Assembly (NCBI GenBank): GCA_016291475.1
Contig: JAEEXJ010000015.1
Coordinates: 1 to 41,430, forward strand
Source of the DNA: Lachnospiraceae bacterium
GTDB lineage: Bacteria > Bacillota_A > Clostridia > Lachnospirales > Lachnospiraceae
Direction: 5' to 3'
Length of the DNA: 41,430 nt
In this document: positions 16,774 through 24,550 of the stretch, in pieces
How positions within the stretch are numbered: the stretch's first letter is position 1
Layout of the letters: the number at the start of each line of letters is the position of its first letter
The notes under the pieces: model-generated
Database searches by the model: none
The model's input: the letters and a program-made list of their open reading frames with translations, nothing else
Told to the model about the DNA's origin: nothing
Program-made: the position numbers and the translations under genes

Positions 16774-16799
16774 GAGGAGACCGCAAGGTCTCCTCTTTC
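16774..16799 (+). terminator. Rho-independent terminator after hicAB
   Basis: Stem GAGGAGACC (16774-16782) and GGTCTCCTC (16787-16795) with a GCAA tetraloop, then TTT. The 9-bp stem is identical to the core of the flagellin terminator at 91-114. Confidence 0.8.
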
Positions 16800-16883
16800 C
16801 TTATCCTAGCAGTCACAATTTTATCTATTTTCATCCCTTTTTGTTCTATTTTTCCAATCTCGTTTGTACTAGAATAACGAGCT

Positions 16884-18239
16884 ATGAAAAACAAAACCAT
16901 CGAAATAAATGAAAACACTCCGCTGATGTTCCTTGCGGGTCCCATGTTTCTGGAGCTGTTCCTGAACATCCTTCTGAATAACGTGGATACGCTGATGCTC
17001 AGCCATTATTCGGAAGATGCGGTGGGCTCCGTGGGAAATGCCAATCAGGTAATGTTCCTGGTAATTATCATGTTCAATGTCATCGCAACTGCGACATCGG
17101 TTGTTGTGGCTCAGTATCTGGGCGCAAAACAGTACGAGAAGATGAACATGATCTACACCCTTGCTATGGGGGTCAACCTGGTATTCGGGATAATCTTGAG
17201 CGCTTTGCTGTGCCTTGTGGCGGGACCTTTGCTGGATCTGATCAATATAATGCCCGTGATGAGGGCAAATGCAATCCTCTACATTGATATAGTCGGTGGC
17301 GGCCTCTTCCTTCAGGCATGTTACAATGTCATGCTCCAGATCCTCAGGTGCAACGGCTATTCCCGCGTAGGTATGGTCATCTCCATTGTCATCAACGTGA
17401 TCAATATCATCGGCAATTATCTGTTCCTCTACGGACCTTTGAAATTCCTGAATCTGGGGGTTGCGGGCGTTGCCATATCAACCGTTGCGGCCAGGGTGAT
17501 CGCACTTATAATCGCCGTCGGTTTCTTCTATAGTAAAAAGATTGGAAAACTGTCACTCAAATACCTTAATCCCTTCCCGGGAAAGCTCCTCCTTCAGATG
17601 ATAAAGATAGGGCTTCCTTCGGCGGGAGAAAACCTGCTTTACAGTCTGTATCAGATGGTTCTCCTTTCATTCGTAAACAGAATGGGAGAGAACTCGGTTT
17701 ACGCCAGGGCGTACTGCAACTCCCTGATCTCTTTTGCCATGGTGTTCTCCAATGCTTCGGCCATGGCTACGCAGATCATCACCGGCCACCTGGTGGGTGC
17801 CGGAAAAGAAGACCTTGCTTACAAGCGTGTATTTAAGACTCTTTCCACGTCCATGCCGATAACGCTTGGACTTGCCTTTATTAATTTCCTGCTTTGCCCT
17901 CTTACCCTGCAGGCATTTACGAGTACGCCTGAGATCATAGCTCTGGGCAGGGGCATTATGTTCGTGGATATATTCATAGAGGCGGGCAGATGCCTGAATA
18001 TGACTTTTGTCAATTCACTCAAGGCAGCGGGATCATACATATTCCCCCTGATCATCGGAGTGATCACCATGTGGGGACTTGGGGTTACGGTAGGTTACAG
18101 TCTCGGGGTTCTTGCCGGAATAGGAGTTGCGGGGGTATTTGCGGGAACCGCAACGGACGAATGCCTCAGGGGACTCGTCGTTATGTGGTACTGGTATAAG
18201 AAGAAATGGTATGGGAAATCCATAGTTAAAAAACAGTAA
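16884..18239 (+). CDS. MATE-family multidrug/organic-cation exporter
   Basis: A 451-aa polytopic membrane protein with about twelve hydrophobic segments in two similar halves, the MATE plan. The N-terminal half has FLNILLNNVDTLMLSHYSEDAVGSVGNANQ (split here as the first two helices), VVVAQYLGAKQYEKM and a second helix set. The other half starts near residue 235 with LPSAGENLLYSLYQMVLLSF and includes QIITGHLVGAGKED. MATE proteins export drugs or metabolites using a Na+ or H+ gradient; the substrate is not predictable. The ribosome site is weak and a TAGAAT -10-like box at 16870-16875 lies so close to the ATG that the mRNA could be nearly leaderless. Codon use here is GC-richer than in the island, marking return to the backbone. 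Confidence 0.9.
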   Translation: MKNKTIEINENTPLMFLAGPMFLELFLNILLNNVDTLMLSHYSEDAVGSVGNANQVMFLVIIMFNVIATATSVVVAQYLGAKQYEKMNMIYTLAMGVNLVFGIILSALLCLVAGPLLDLINIMPVMRANAILYIDIVGGGLFLQACYNVMLQILRCNGYSRVGMVISIVINVINIIGNYLFLYGPLKFLNLGVAGVAISTVAARVIALIIAVGFFYSKKIGKLSLKYLNPFPGKLLLQMIKIGLPSAGENLLYSLYQMVLLSFVNRMGENSVYARAYCNSLISFAMVFSNASAMATQIITGHLVGAGKEDLAYKRVFKTLSTSMPITLGLAFINFLLCPLTLQAFTSTPEIIALGRGIMFVDIFIEAGRCLNMTFVNSLKAAGSYIFPLIIGVITMWGLGVTVGYSLGVLAGIGVAGVFAGTATDECLRGLVVMWYWYKKKWYGKSIVKKQ

Positions 18240-18327
18240 AAAAGGCCGCTTCGAAAGGCTTGATTAAGTTCTTTAATTATTCCGAAAAAATAAATTAAAA
18301 TTTTTTTAGTATTTGCTAAAAAAAGCA

Positions 18328-18356
18328 TTTACACGGCATGTTGTTTCTGCTATTAT
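18328..18356 (+). promoter_or_regulatory. Sigma-A promoter of the GntR/ABC operon
   Basis: TTTACA (18328-18333), 17 bp spacer, TATTAT (18351-18356). The predicted start is near 18363, about 60 bases before the regulator's ATG. Confidence 0.7.
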
Positions 18357-18369
18357 TCACTTACAGAAA

Positions 18370-18385
18370 CACTAGTATACAAGTG
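18370..18385 (+). promoter_or_regulatory. Putative GntR (FadR-type) operator
   Basis: CACTAGTATACAAGTG is palindromic at 7 of 8 pairs and contains TNGT-2-ACNA, the FadR-subfamily operator pattern. It lies just downstream of the predicted transcription start, in front of the FCD-type regulator gene, so autorepression of the operon is likely. Confidence 0.6.
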
Positions 18386-18422
18386 CATCGCGTAGTATCG
18401 ACATAAAGATAGTGGGGGCCGG

Positions 18423-19100
18423 ATGGAATTATATACTAAATTGCCTAAGGAATCCGCAAGGGATTATGCCCTGAGGGTTTTGAAAGGGAATATCATTTCA
18501 CTGGAGCTTCAGCCCGGTACGTCAATTTCAGAGAATGAACTGGCCTCGGTAATCGGAATCTCCAGAACTCCGGTCAGAGAAGCAATCATTGAACTCGCAA
18601 AAGCTTATCTCATAGAGATTTATCCTCAGAGAGGAAGCTTTGTATCACTGATAGATCCAAAGATGGTTGAGGAAGCAAGATTCCTCAGAAGAGTTATGGA
18701 TACCGCAGTCATCGAGGAAGTGTGCGAGACATGCGATGAAGAAGGTTTAAAACTTCTCGAAGAAAACGTCGAACTTCAGGAATATTATCTTTCCAAGGGG
18801 ATGACGGATAAACTCTTCGATCTTGATAATAAGTTTCACCGAGATATTTATGTTGTTGCAAAAAAGGACATCATCTACGATATTCATTCAACTCTGATGA
18901 TTCACTTCGACAGAGTTCGAAATCTTTCCGTTGTAACTGTTAAGAATTACGGAATAGTTGGAGAACATCGAGCAATGATCGAGGCCATCAAAGCCAAGGA
19001 TAAAGAGGAAGCATCCAGACTTGTGGCTGAACATCTGAATCATTATCATGTTGATGAAAAAGAAATAAAGAGTCGCAGACCTGAGTTCTTTAAGGTGTAA
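18423..19100 (+). CDS. GntR-family regulator, FadR/FCD subfamily
   Basis: A 225-aa transcription factor. The N-terminal winged helix (about 8-75) reads LRVLKGNIISLELQPG and then ENELASVIGISRTPVREAII, the GntR signature. The C-terminal half is the all-helical FCD ligand domain, with Asp/His metal-type residues (DLDNKFHRDIY at about 135-145, EHRAMIEAIKAKDKEEA and AEHLNHYH at about 201-208). FCD regulators usually sense sugar acids or other carboxylates and repress until the ligand binds. It is first in the operon with two sugar permeases and a lipoprotein, behind a promoter overlapped downstream by a matching palindrome. A ggggg site precedes the ATG. Ligand identity is inferred only as a carbohydrate-derived acid. 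Confidence 0.88.
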   Translation: MELYTKLPKESARDYALRVLKGNIISLELQPGTSISENELASVIGISRTPVREAIIELAKAYLIEIYPQRGSFVSLIDPKMVEEARFLRRVMDTAVIEEVCETCDEEGLKLLEENVELQEYYLSKGMTDKLFDLDNKFHRDIYVVAKKDIIYDIHSTLMIHFDRVRNLSVVTVKNYGIVGEHRAMIEAIKAKDKEEASRLVAEHLNHYHVDEKEIKSRRPEFFKV

Positions 19101-19112
19101 AAGGAGGGTAAA

Positions 19113-20093
19113 GTGACAACTAATTTTAATTTCGGCAAGAATGCCGGACAGCAAACTTCACAGTCGAATGTAAGCGCTTCCAAGCCCAAATTCGTCTACA
19201 TCAAAAGGTACTGGCAGTTATATGTCCTTTTGTTGCTCCCCATGGCTTACTTTGTAGTTTTCAAGTATATCCCCATGGCGTATGTAACAATCGCGTTCAA
19301 GAAGTACAGTATCGTACAGTCTCTTACAGAGATGCCTTGGGCTAAGAACCACGGCTTCGAGTATTTCATCAAGGCGTTCCAGAATAAGGATTTCCATTAT
19401 GCATTGAGAAATACCATATTCCTGAATCTTCTTGATATCCTTGTGGGATTCCCTATTCCCATCATCTTTGCGCTTATTCTCAACGAGCTTCGTTTTAAGC
19501 GTTTCAAGAAGGCTGTTCAGACCATTACTTACATGCCCCACTTCCTTTCTTGGGTCATCATCTATGGTCTTGCACTTCAGCTGTTTGCTCCCGCAAACGG
19601 ACTTATCAATATGCTGATCCACAATCTCGGCGGTGACACCATTCACTTCCTCGATGAAGGCAGAACCTGGGTTAAGACCTATATCGGTCTCGGAATCTGG
19701 CAGTCATTCGGATGGAACTCCATCATTTATCTCGCTGCGATCTCCGGTATTTCTCCCGAGCTTTATGAGGCAGCATCGGTTGACGGTGCAGGTCGTTTCC
19801 AGAAGATGTGGCACATCACCCTTCCCGGCATCAGACCTACCATTGTAGTTCTTCTGATCATGGCTCTCGGTAATGTCCTCGGATCAGGATTTGACAGACC
19901 TTTCGCTCTCCAGAACAACCTGGTTATGAAGAATGCGGAAGTTATCGCAACATTCGTTTATAAATACGGTATTAAGGGACTGCAGTTCTCACTTACCACC
20001 GCTGTCGGTTTGTTCCAGTCCATTGCTAATGTAATTTTCCTTTTCCTCGCCAACTGGTTCTCACGTAACATGGGCGAGCGTGGAATTATGTAA
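19113..20093 (+). CDS. CUT1 sugar ABC transporter permease (LplB/YteP type)
   Basis: A 326-aa inner-membrane permease starting at GTG behind a strong ggaggg site. Six membrane segments are visible, from about residue 32 onward. The BPD_transp_1 coupling loop appears as YEAASVDGAGRFQKMWHITL (about 219-238, the EAAxxDGA motif), which contacts the ATPase. The N-terminal insertion KYSIVQSLTEMPWAKNHGFEYF is typical of the LplB/YteP group, which imports plant-polysaccharide oligomers. It is the first of two permeases, 12 bases after the regulator gene. No ATPase gene is present in the operon, which is usual for CUT1 systems that share MsmK/MsmX. Confidence 0.92.
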   Translation: MTTNFNFGKNAGQQTSQSNVSASKPKFVYIKRYWQLYVLLLLPMAYFVVFKYIPMAYVTIAFKKYSIVQSLTEMPWAKNHGFEYFIKAFQNKDFHYALRNTIFLNLLDILVGFPIPIIFALILNELRFKRFKKAVQTITYMPHFLSWVIIYGLALQLFAPANGLINMLIHNLGGDTIHFLDEGRTWVKTYIGLGIWQSFGWNSIIYLAAISGISPELYEAASVDGAGRFQKMWHITLPGIRPTIVVLLIMALGNVLGSGFDRPFALQNNLVMKNAEVIATFVYKYGIKGLQFSLTTAVGLFQSIANVIFLFLANWFSRNMGERGIM

Positions 20094-20103
20094 GGAGGGT
20101 GTC

Positions 20104-20991
20104 ATGGAAGAAACCAGTAGAGAGATACATTCACTAAAAACTAGAATAGGAGACTGGGTCATAGTATTTGTCTGCGTTATCATCGCATTGCTGTGCCTTC
20201 TCCCCATGATAAATCTGCTCGCAAGATCACTTTCCGGAACCGATTATCTGATCAAGCATGAGGTTTATCTGCTTCCCAAGGGATTTAACTTTGATGCATA
20301 TGCAACCGTTCTTAAGGATCCCAAGTACCTTAAGGCATTTGTATGGACTGTTTTCCTTACGGTAGTATGCACTTTCCTGAGCCTTGCTATGACAACGCTC
20401 TGTTCTTATCCCCTTATCTTCCCCGCACTCAAAGGAAGAAAGGCTATAAACATTTTCATCACCGTAACAATGTTCTTTAATGCAGGTACCATTCCTAACT
20501 ACCTGCTCATGCAGAAGCTCGGACTCCTGGACAATCCTCTTGTTCTTATCGTTCCCGGATGCTTGAGCGTTTACAACATGATCATTATGAGAAGCTTCCT
20601 CTATGGAATCCCTGAGTCACTCAGAGAATCCGCTGAGATTGACGGAGCAAGTTATTTCACCATTCTGTTGAAGATCTACCTGCCTCTGTCAAAGCCCGTT
20701 CTTGCAACTCTTGCTCTTTTCTACGCTGTAGGAAGATGGAACGGATACTCAGATGCTCTTATGTATATGAAGAACAAGGATTTCTATCCCCTTCAGCTTC
20801 TTCTGTACAATATCCTGAACAATATCAATCAGGTTGAGGTTGCTACTCAGGAGAGCTTCACTATGCCCGGACTTCAGGATTCACTTAAGGCGGCTATAGT
20901 CATGTTCTCAACCGTTCCCATCCTCTGCATCTATCCTTTCATGCAGAAGTACTTCATCCAGGGCGTCACTCTCGGTGCCGTCAAGGAATAA
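20104..20991 (+). CDS. CUT1 sugar ABC transporter permease (LplC/YtcP type)
   Basis: A 295-aa partner permease with six membrane segments. Its coupling loop reads ESAEIDGASYFTILLKIYL (about 179-197), again the EAAxxDGA-type motif. LVLIVPGCLSVYNMIIMRSF and the C-terminal KYFIQGVTLGAVKE match the LplC/YtcP subfamily. The start is set at the ATG at 20104 because aaggaggg (20092-20099) is spaced 4 bases before it; a GTG at 20080 would lie inside the previous gene ahead of that site. The pair with the upstream permease forms the heterodimeric membrane channel. Confidence 0.92.
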   Translation: MEETSREIHSLKTRIGDWVIVFVCVIIALLCLLPMINLLARSLSGTDYLIKHEVYLLPKGFNFDAYATVLKDPKYLKAFVWTVFLTVVCTFLSLAMTTLCSYPLIFPALKGRKAINIFITVTMFFNAGTIPNYLLMQKLGLLDNPLVLIVPGCLSVYNMIIMRSFLYGIPESLRESAEIDGASYFTILLKIYLPLSKPVLATLALFYAVGRWNGYSDALMYMKNKDFYPLQLLLYNILNNINQVEVATQESFTMPGLQDSLKAAIVMFSTVPILCIYPFMQKYFIQGVTLGAVKE

Positions 20992-21027
20992 TGGTCTCCC
21001 GTTTAGCGGGGTACAATCTTGAATTTT

Positions 21028-21046
21028 AGCGGCCGTAAAGGCCGCT
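21028..21046 (+). other. Intra-operon stem-loop before the binding-protein gene
   Basis: AGCGGCC-gtaaa-GGCCGCT is a perfect 7-bp hairpin without a T tract, between the second permease and the lipoprotein gene. It is likely a processing or stabilising hairpin that helps the binding protein to be made in excess; this role is inferred. Confidence 0.6.
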
Positions 21047-21071
21047 GAAAGATATAAACAAGGAGGCATTT

Positions 21072-22778
21072 ATGAAGAAGAAAGTTTTATCACTTATTCT
21101 CGCCGGATCCATGGTTCTCTCCATGGCAGCCTGCGGAAATGGAAGTGGAAACACCGAAGGTACCGGTGTTCCTGACGGAACCGTTTCACAGGCTACTTAC
21201 ACTGAAGATGAATCTACGATCGAAGGCGGAAGCAGCTCTGAGCTGATCAACGGCAGATTTGCCGAGACCAGACACATCACCGTAGAGATCTATGATCGCG
21301 GAAACGACGGCGGATCAGATCCTACAAACAACATGTACACCGAAGCTATTAAAAAAGGAATGCTTGCAGATCACAACGTTGACGTTGAGTTCGTAGCAGT
21401 TCCCCGTTGGACCGAGGTTGAGGAGATCAACAACCTTCTTGCAGCAGGAACCGCTCCTGACATCTGCCTTACCTATTCCTATCCCACCATTCAGACTTAT
21501 GCTGACATGGGCGGTGTAATCGATCTTCAGAACTATGTAGTTGATTACAAGAATGACCTTCCCAACCTTTGGAGCTGGCTCGGAACCACCAATATGTATT
21601 GGGATAAGAGTGTTACCGACGGAACCCTTTGGGCTATCGAAGGTAAGAGAGCTAACAACAACCGTGTTGTAACTTTCGTACGTAAGGATTGGCTCGATGC
21701 ACTCGGACTTGAAGAGCCCACCACCAGAGAAGAGTTCTATCAGATGCTCTGCGCATTCAGAGACAATGCTGATACCCTTCTTGGAGCAGATGCTTCCAAG
21801 ATGATTCCTTTCTCTTGCGGATCTGATATCGGCTGGAGAGCATCACTCCTTATCGAGTCTTGCATGGATCCTGCTATTACCGATAAAGAGCTCTATGTAA
21901 ACGGATTTGACGACAGAAAGTACACCCAGAACGGTGTTAAGGAAGCCGGAAGAATCCTCAACCAGTGGTACAACGAAGGACTCATGATGGAAGGCTTCGC
22001 ACTTGTTGAGTCTTCTGACGAGGACAGCTACATGAAGGCCGGCTATGTCGGAGCTTTCATTCACAACTGGGATTACCCCTTCAGAAACGGTGAAGATTCT
22101 ATCAATGCAAACCTTGCAAGACTTATCGGACCCGATGCTAAGTTCGTAGCTGTTGACTGCTTCGAAGCTTCCAACGGCGAGTACATCAAGTACTGTGACT
22201 CTACCGCAGGTGACAGAAAGATCTTCTTCCCTACCACCAACGATGAGCCTCTTGCATCACTCCTTTACCTTGATTGGATCTCCGATCCTGCACATATCGA
22301 GTACCTTCAGTGCGGTGAGTTAAATGTTGGTTACACCGTAAACGAGGACGGATCATATTCATTCCTTCCTACTTCCGGTGATGCTATCATGAACTCCGGA
22401 CAGAACATCGATATGACCATTACCTGTAACGGACTTTGCCTGTCAACTCCCGAGCTTACTGTTGCATCTCTTGCAAACAACTATCCTCCTTGTGATCCTG
22501 AGGATGTAGCTCGTGCAAACGAAGTTGCTAACAATGGCAAGAAGCCTGCTAAGAACTCCAAGATCACTACCATCGAAGCTGAAACCGGAATGGGTGAAGG
22601 CCTCAATGCTAAGAGAGATCAGGCATGGGCACTTTCAGTTACCTGCCCCGTTGACCAGTTCGACACTGTTTGGGATCAGAACATGGAAGAGTACCTTGCA
22701 GCAGGTGGACAGGCTATCATCGACGAGCGTACCTCAGCTTGGGAAGCTCTTTACGGTGATGCTGTAACCCTTGAGTAA
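21072..22778 (+). CDS. Sugar-binding lipoprotein of the ABC importer (LplA/YtcQ type)
   Basis: A 568-aa solute-binding protein. Residues 1-20 form a lipoprotein signal with lipobox LSMAAC and the lipidated Cys at 21, followed by a Gly/Asn/Thr-rich linker of about 50 residues. The mature part has the extracellular solute-binding type 1 pattern (NNLLAAGTAPDICLTYSYPT, then DWLDALGLEEPTTREEFYQML, typical of sugar SBPs). At over 560 residues it fits the large LplA/YtcQ subgroup for pectin- or rhamnogalacturonan-type oligosaccharides, which suits an FCD regulator; the exact sugar is inference. Codons are strongly biased (ACC, GCA, AAG), as in highly expressed genes. An aaggagg site precedes the ATG and a good terminator follows. 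Confidence 0.92.
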   Translation: MKKKVLSLILAGSMVLSMAACGNGSGNTEGTGVPDGTVSQATYTEDESTIEGGSSSELINGRFAETRHITVEIYDRGNDGGSDPTNNMYTEAIKKGMLADHNVDVEFVAVPRWTEVEEINNLLAAGTAPDICLTYSYPTIQTYADMGGVIDLQNYVVDYKNDLPNLWSWLGTTNMYWDKSVTDGTLWAIEGKRANNNRVVTFVRKDWLDALGLEEPTTREEFYQMLCAFRDNADTLLGADASKMIPFSCGSDIGWRASLLIESCMDPAITDKELYVNGFDDRKYTQNGVKEAGRILNQWYNEGLMMEGFALVESSDEDSYMKAGYVGAFIHNWDYPFRNGEDSINANLARLIGPDAKFVAVDCFEASNGEYIKYCDSTAGDRKIFFPTTNDEPLASLLYLDWISDPAHIEYLQCGELNVGYTVNEDGSYSFLPTSGDAIMNSGQNIDMTITCNGLCLSTPELTVASLANNYPPCDPEDVARANEVANNGKKPAKNSKITTIEAETGMGEGLNAKRDQAWALSVTCPVDQFDTVWDQNMEEYLAAGGQAIIDERTSAWEALYGDAVTLE

Positions 22779-22813
22779 TTCCTTTTTCTTCAAAGGTTCA
22801 AATCTTTTCTAAA

Positions 22814-22849
22814 GGCAGTGCCCCGCTATATGCGGGGTGCTGCTTTTTT
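22814..22849 (+). terminator. Rho-independent terminator of the ABC operon
   Basis: Stem of 12 pairs with two wobbles (GCAGTGCCCCGC with GCGGGGTGCTGC), loop TATAT, followed by TTTTTT. Confidence 0.88.
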
Positions 22850-22893
22850 ATGGCAAAATGCCCGATTTAAGCCGATTTTTAAGCAGATTTTCC

Positions 22894-22922
22894 TTGCCAG
22901 AAAGGGGCATAATCTGTATAAT
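22894..22922 (+). promoter_or_regulatory. tRNA-Val promoter
   Basis: TTGCCA (22894-22899), 17 bp, TATAAT (22917-22922): a near-consensus sigma-A promoter ending 30 bases before the tRNA. Confidence 0.85.
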
Positions 22923-22952
22923 AGACTAGTGGTTTGAACGGACTACACATAT

Positions 22953-23026
22953 GGGATCATAGCTCAGCTGGGATGAGCGTCCGCTTGACGTGCGGGAGGT
23001 CACAGGTTCGAACCCTGTTGGTCCCA
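22953..23026 (+). tRNA. tRNA-Val (anticodon GAC)
   Basis: A complete cloverleaf of 74 bases. The acceptor stem is GGGATCA / TGGTCCC with one G-T pair. The D arm begins GCTCAGCTGGGATGAGC. The anticodon stem CCGC/GCGG encloses loop TTGACGT with anticodon GAC, and the T arm has ACAGG-TTCGAAC-CCTGT. The discriminator is A and the CCA end is not encoded (CTC follows). It has its own promoter and terminator, so it is a single-gene transcript. Confidence 0.95.
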
Positions 23027-23034
23027 CTCATTCA

Positions 23035-23067
23035 TCCTCTGTAGCATCAGCACAGAGGACTTTTTTT
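23035..23067 (+). terminator. Terminator after tRNA-Val
   Basis: TCCTCTGT (23035-23042) pairs with ACAGAGGA (23052-23059), followed by C and seven T. It ends just before the next gene's ribosome site. Confidence 0.88.
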
Positions 23068-23080
23068 GTTAGGGGTTAAT

Positions 23081-24049
23081 ATGCTTAATCAGTTTTTGAT
23101 TGATATCGATGCGGTTAATACTGTGCTCCTTATCGGAGGGATCCTTGCCTTTCTTCTTACTTTCGTAGGACTCAGGGTTTTTGAGAAAAAACTACCTACG
23201 GACGGAGGAAGAGAATTTGCCGTTGACGGAACCAAATCCGTCGGCAAGCCCAGAGGAGCCGGAATCGTATTCATACTAGTATTTGTATTCATATCCATGT
23301 TTTTCGGCAGTCTGGCTTTTGAGAACATACTTTATCATCTGATCATTATTTTCTGTATGATAACGGGCTTTCTGGACGATGCATCATCGGTTCCCTGGAG
23401 CGAACTCAAAAAGGGAATTCTGGATCTTACCGTATCCGTAATGACTGCAGTGGTCTTTATCTATCACAACGGAAGCGAGGTTTATTTTGCGATACCCGGT
23501 GTGTCGATTCATCTTCATCCGGTATTATTCGGGATTCTGGCCGTGCTTCTGGTATGGGGCAGCATTAACGTGACCAATTGCTGCGACGGTGTGGACGGTC
23601 TTTGCGGAACGCTTTCGGTAGTAAGTATTCTCTCCATTTACGTCCTTGCCATGAGGATCGGAACGGAAGTGGGTATAAAGGCGGATACCTTATTTATGAT
23701 CATGGTCCTTCTGGCCTATCTGTGGTATAACTCCACTCCCTCAAGAATGCTTATGGGAGATGCGGGTTCGAGAGCTATCGGGGCTTTTCTGGCTATTACG
23801 GTACTTCAGACCGGCGCTCCTTTTATGTTCCTGTTCCTGTGTATCATTATCATTCTTGACGGCGGACTGGGCCTCCTCAAGCTGACGGTAATAAGAGTCT
23901 TTAAGTTAAAGCGTTTTATGGCTAATCTGAGGACACCGCTTCACGATCATTTTAGGAAAAAGGGAAGCTGGTCCAATACTCAGGTTGTTAACAGATTTAT
24001 GATCCTTCAGATGCTGATTTCATTGATTGCACTGGGAATGGTGAGATAA
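23081..24049 (+). CDS. MraY/WecA-like polyprenyl-phosphate phosphosugar transferase
   Basis: A 322-aa membrane enzyme of the GT4-fold PNPT family that moves a UDP-linked phospho-amino sugar onto undecaprenyl phosphate. About ten membrane helices are visible. Conserved loops are GKPRGAGIVF (about 57-66), FLDDASSVPWSELKKG (the DD motif, about 97), NVTNCCDGVDGL (NxxD-G-DGL, about 164-175), MGDAGSRAIGA (about 224-234), and a C-terminal PLHDHFRKKGSWSNTQVVNRF. That last element is MraY-like, but HDH replaces the usual HHH. It is therefore probably a MraY paralog, possibly for another cell-wall or surface polymer. The start is the ATG at 23081 behind aggggt; a TTG at 23066 lies inside the terminator. 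The GreA-like gene follows without a gap. Confidence 0.85.
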   Translation: MLNQFLIDIDAVNTVLLIGGILAFLLTFVGLRVFEKKLPTDGGREFAVDGTKSVGKPRGAGIVFILVFVFISMFFGSLAFENILYHLIIIFCMITGFLDDASSVPWSELKKGILDLTVSVMTAVVFIYHNGSEVYFAIPGVSIHLHPVLFGILAVLLVWGSINVTNCCDGVDGLCGTLSVVSILSIYVLAMRIGTEVGIKADTLFMIMVLLAYLWYNSTPSRMLMGDAGSRAIGAFLAITVLQTGAPFMFLFLCIIIILDGGLGLLKLTVIRVFKLKRFMANLRTPLHDHFRKKGSWSNTQVVNRFMILQMLISLIALGMVR

Positions 24050-24550
24050 ATGTACGATAAGCTGACAAAATCCGACATCAAGAAGATGGAAGAGGAAATA
24101 GAATACAGAAAATTGGTTGTCCGCCCCAAGGCTGTGGATGATGTAAGAGAAGCGGCCGCTCAGGGTGACAGGTCGGAGAATTTCGAGTATTATGCCGCCA
24201 AGAGATTCAACAGGCAGAACAATTCGCGTATCAATTACCTGGAGAAGATGATAAAGACCGCAACCATCATCGACGACGAATCAGCCGAAGATGAGGTGGG
24301 TATTAATAATACGGTTACCGTAGAATTTGTTGACGACGGTTCTGTAGAGACATATAAGATCGTTACCACCGTAAGGGCCGATTCGCTCAACAACATGATC
24401 ACCAATGAATCTCCCCTGGGAAAGGCACTCCTTCACAAACATGTGGGAGATGTATGTCATGTTAAGGTTAACGACAACGCATCATATGATGTAAAGATTT
24501 TAAAGCTGGAGAACACGGACGATGACGGGGACGCAATCAGAGAATACTAA
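24050..24550 (+). CDS. GreA-like transcript cleavage factor
   Basis: A 166-aa GreA/GreB-family protein that would enter the RNA polymerase secondary channel and rescue stalled complexes. The N-terminal coiled coil carries the tip motif GDRSENFEYYAAK (residues 39-51), with the acidic pair Asp40 and Glu43 needed for cleavage. The C-terminal domain has the characteristic SPLGKALLHKHVGDVCHV (about 141-158 region of the fold). The family form is GDLSENAEYHAAK and SPxGxALLGKxxGD, so it looks active. It starts at the base after the mraY-like stop codon and overlaps the CPBP gene by 29 bases. Being inside a membrane-polymer operon is unusual and suggests a second Gre paralog rather than the housekeeping one. 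Confidence 0.85.
   Translation: MYDKLTKSDIKKMEEEIEYRKLVVRPKAVDDVREAAAQGDRSENFEYYAAKRFNRQNNSRINYLEKMIKTATIIDDESAEDEVGINNTVTVEFVDDGSVETYKIVTTVRADSLNNMITNESPLGKALLHKHVGDVCHVKVNDNASYDVKILKLENTDDDGDAIREY

Noticed and set aside
18240..18300. Terminator after the MATE gene
   Set aside because: Only a 3-bp stem can be drawn around the gcttcgaaa sequence, so no convincing terminator is seen there.
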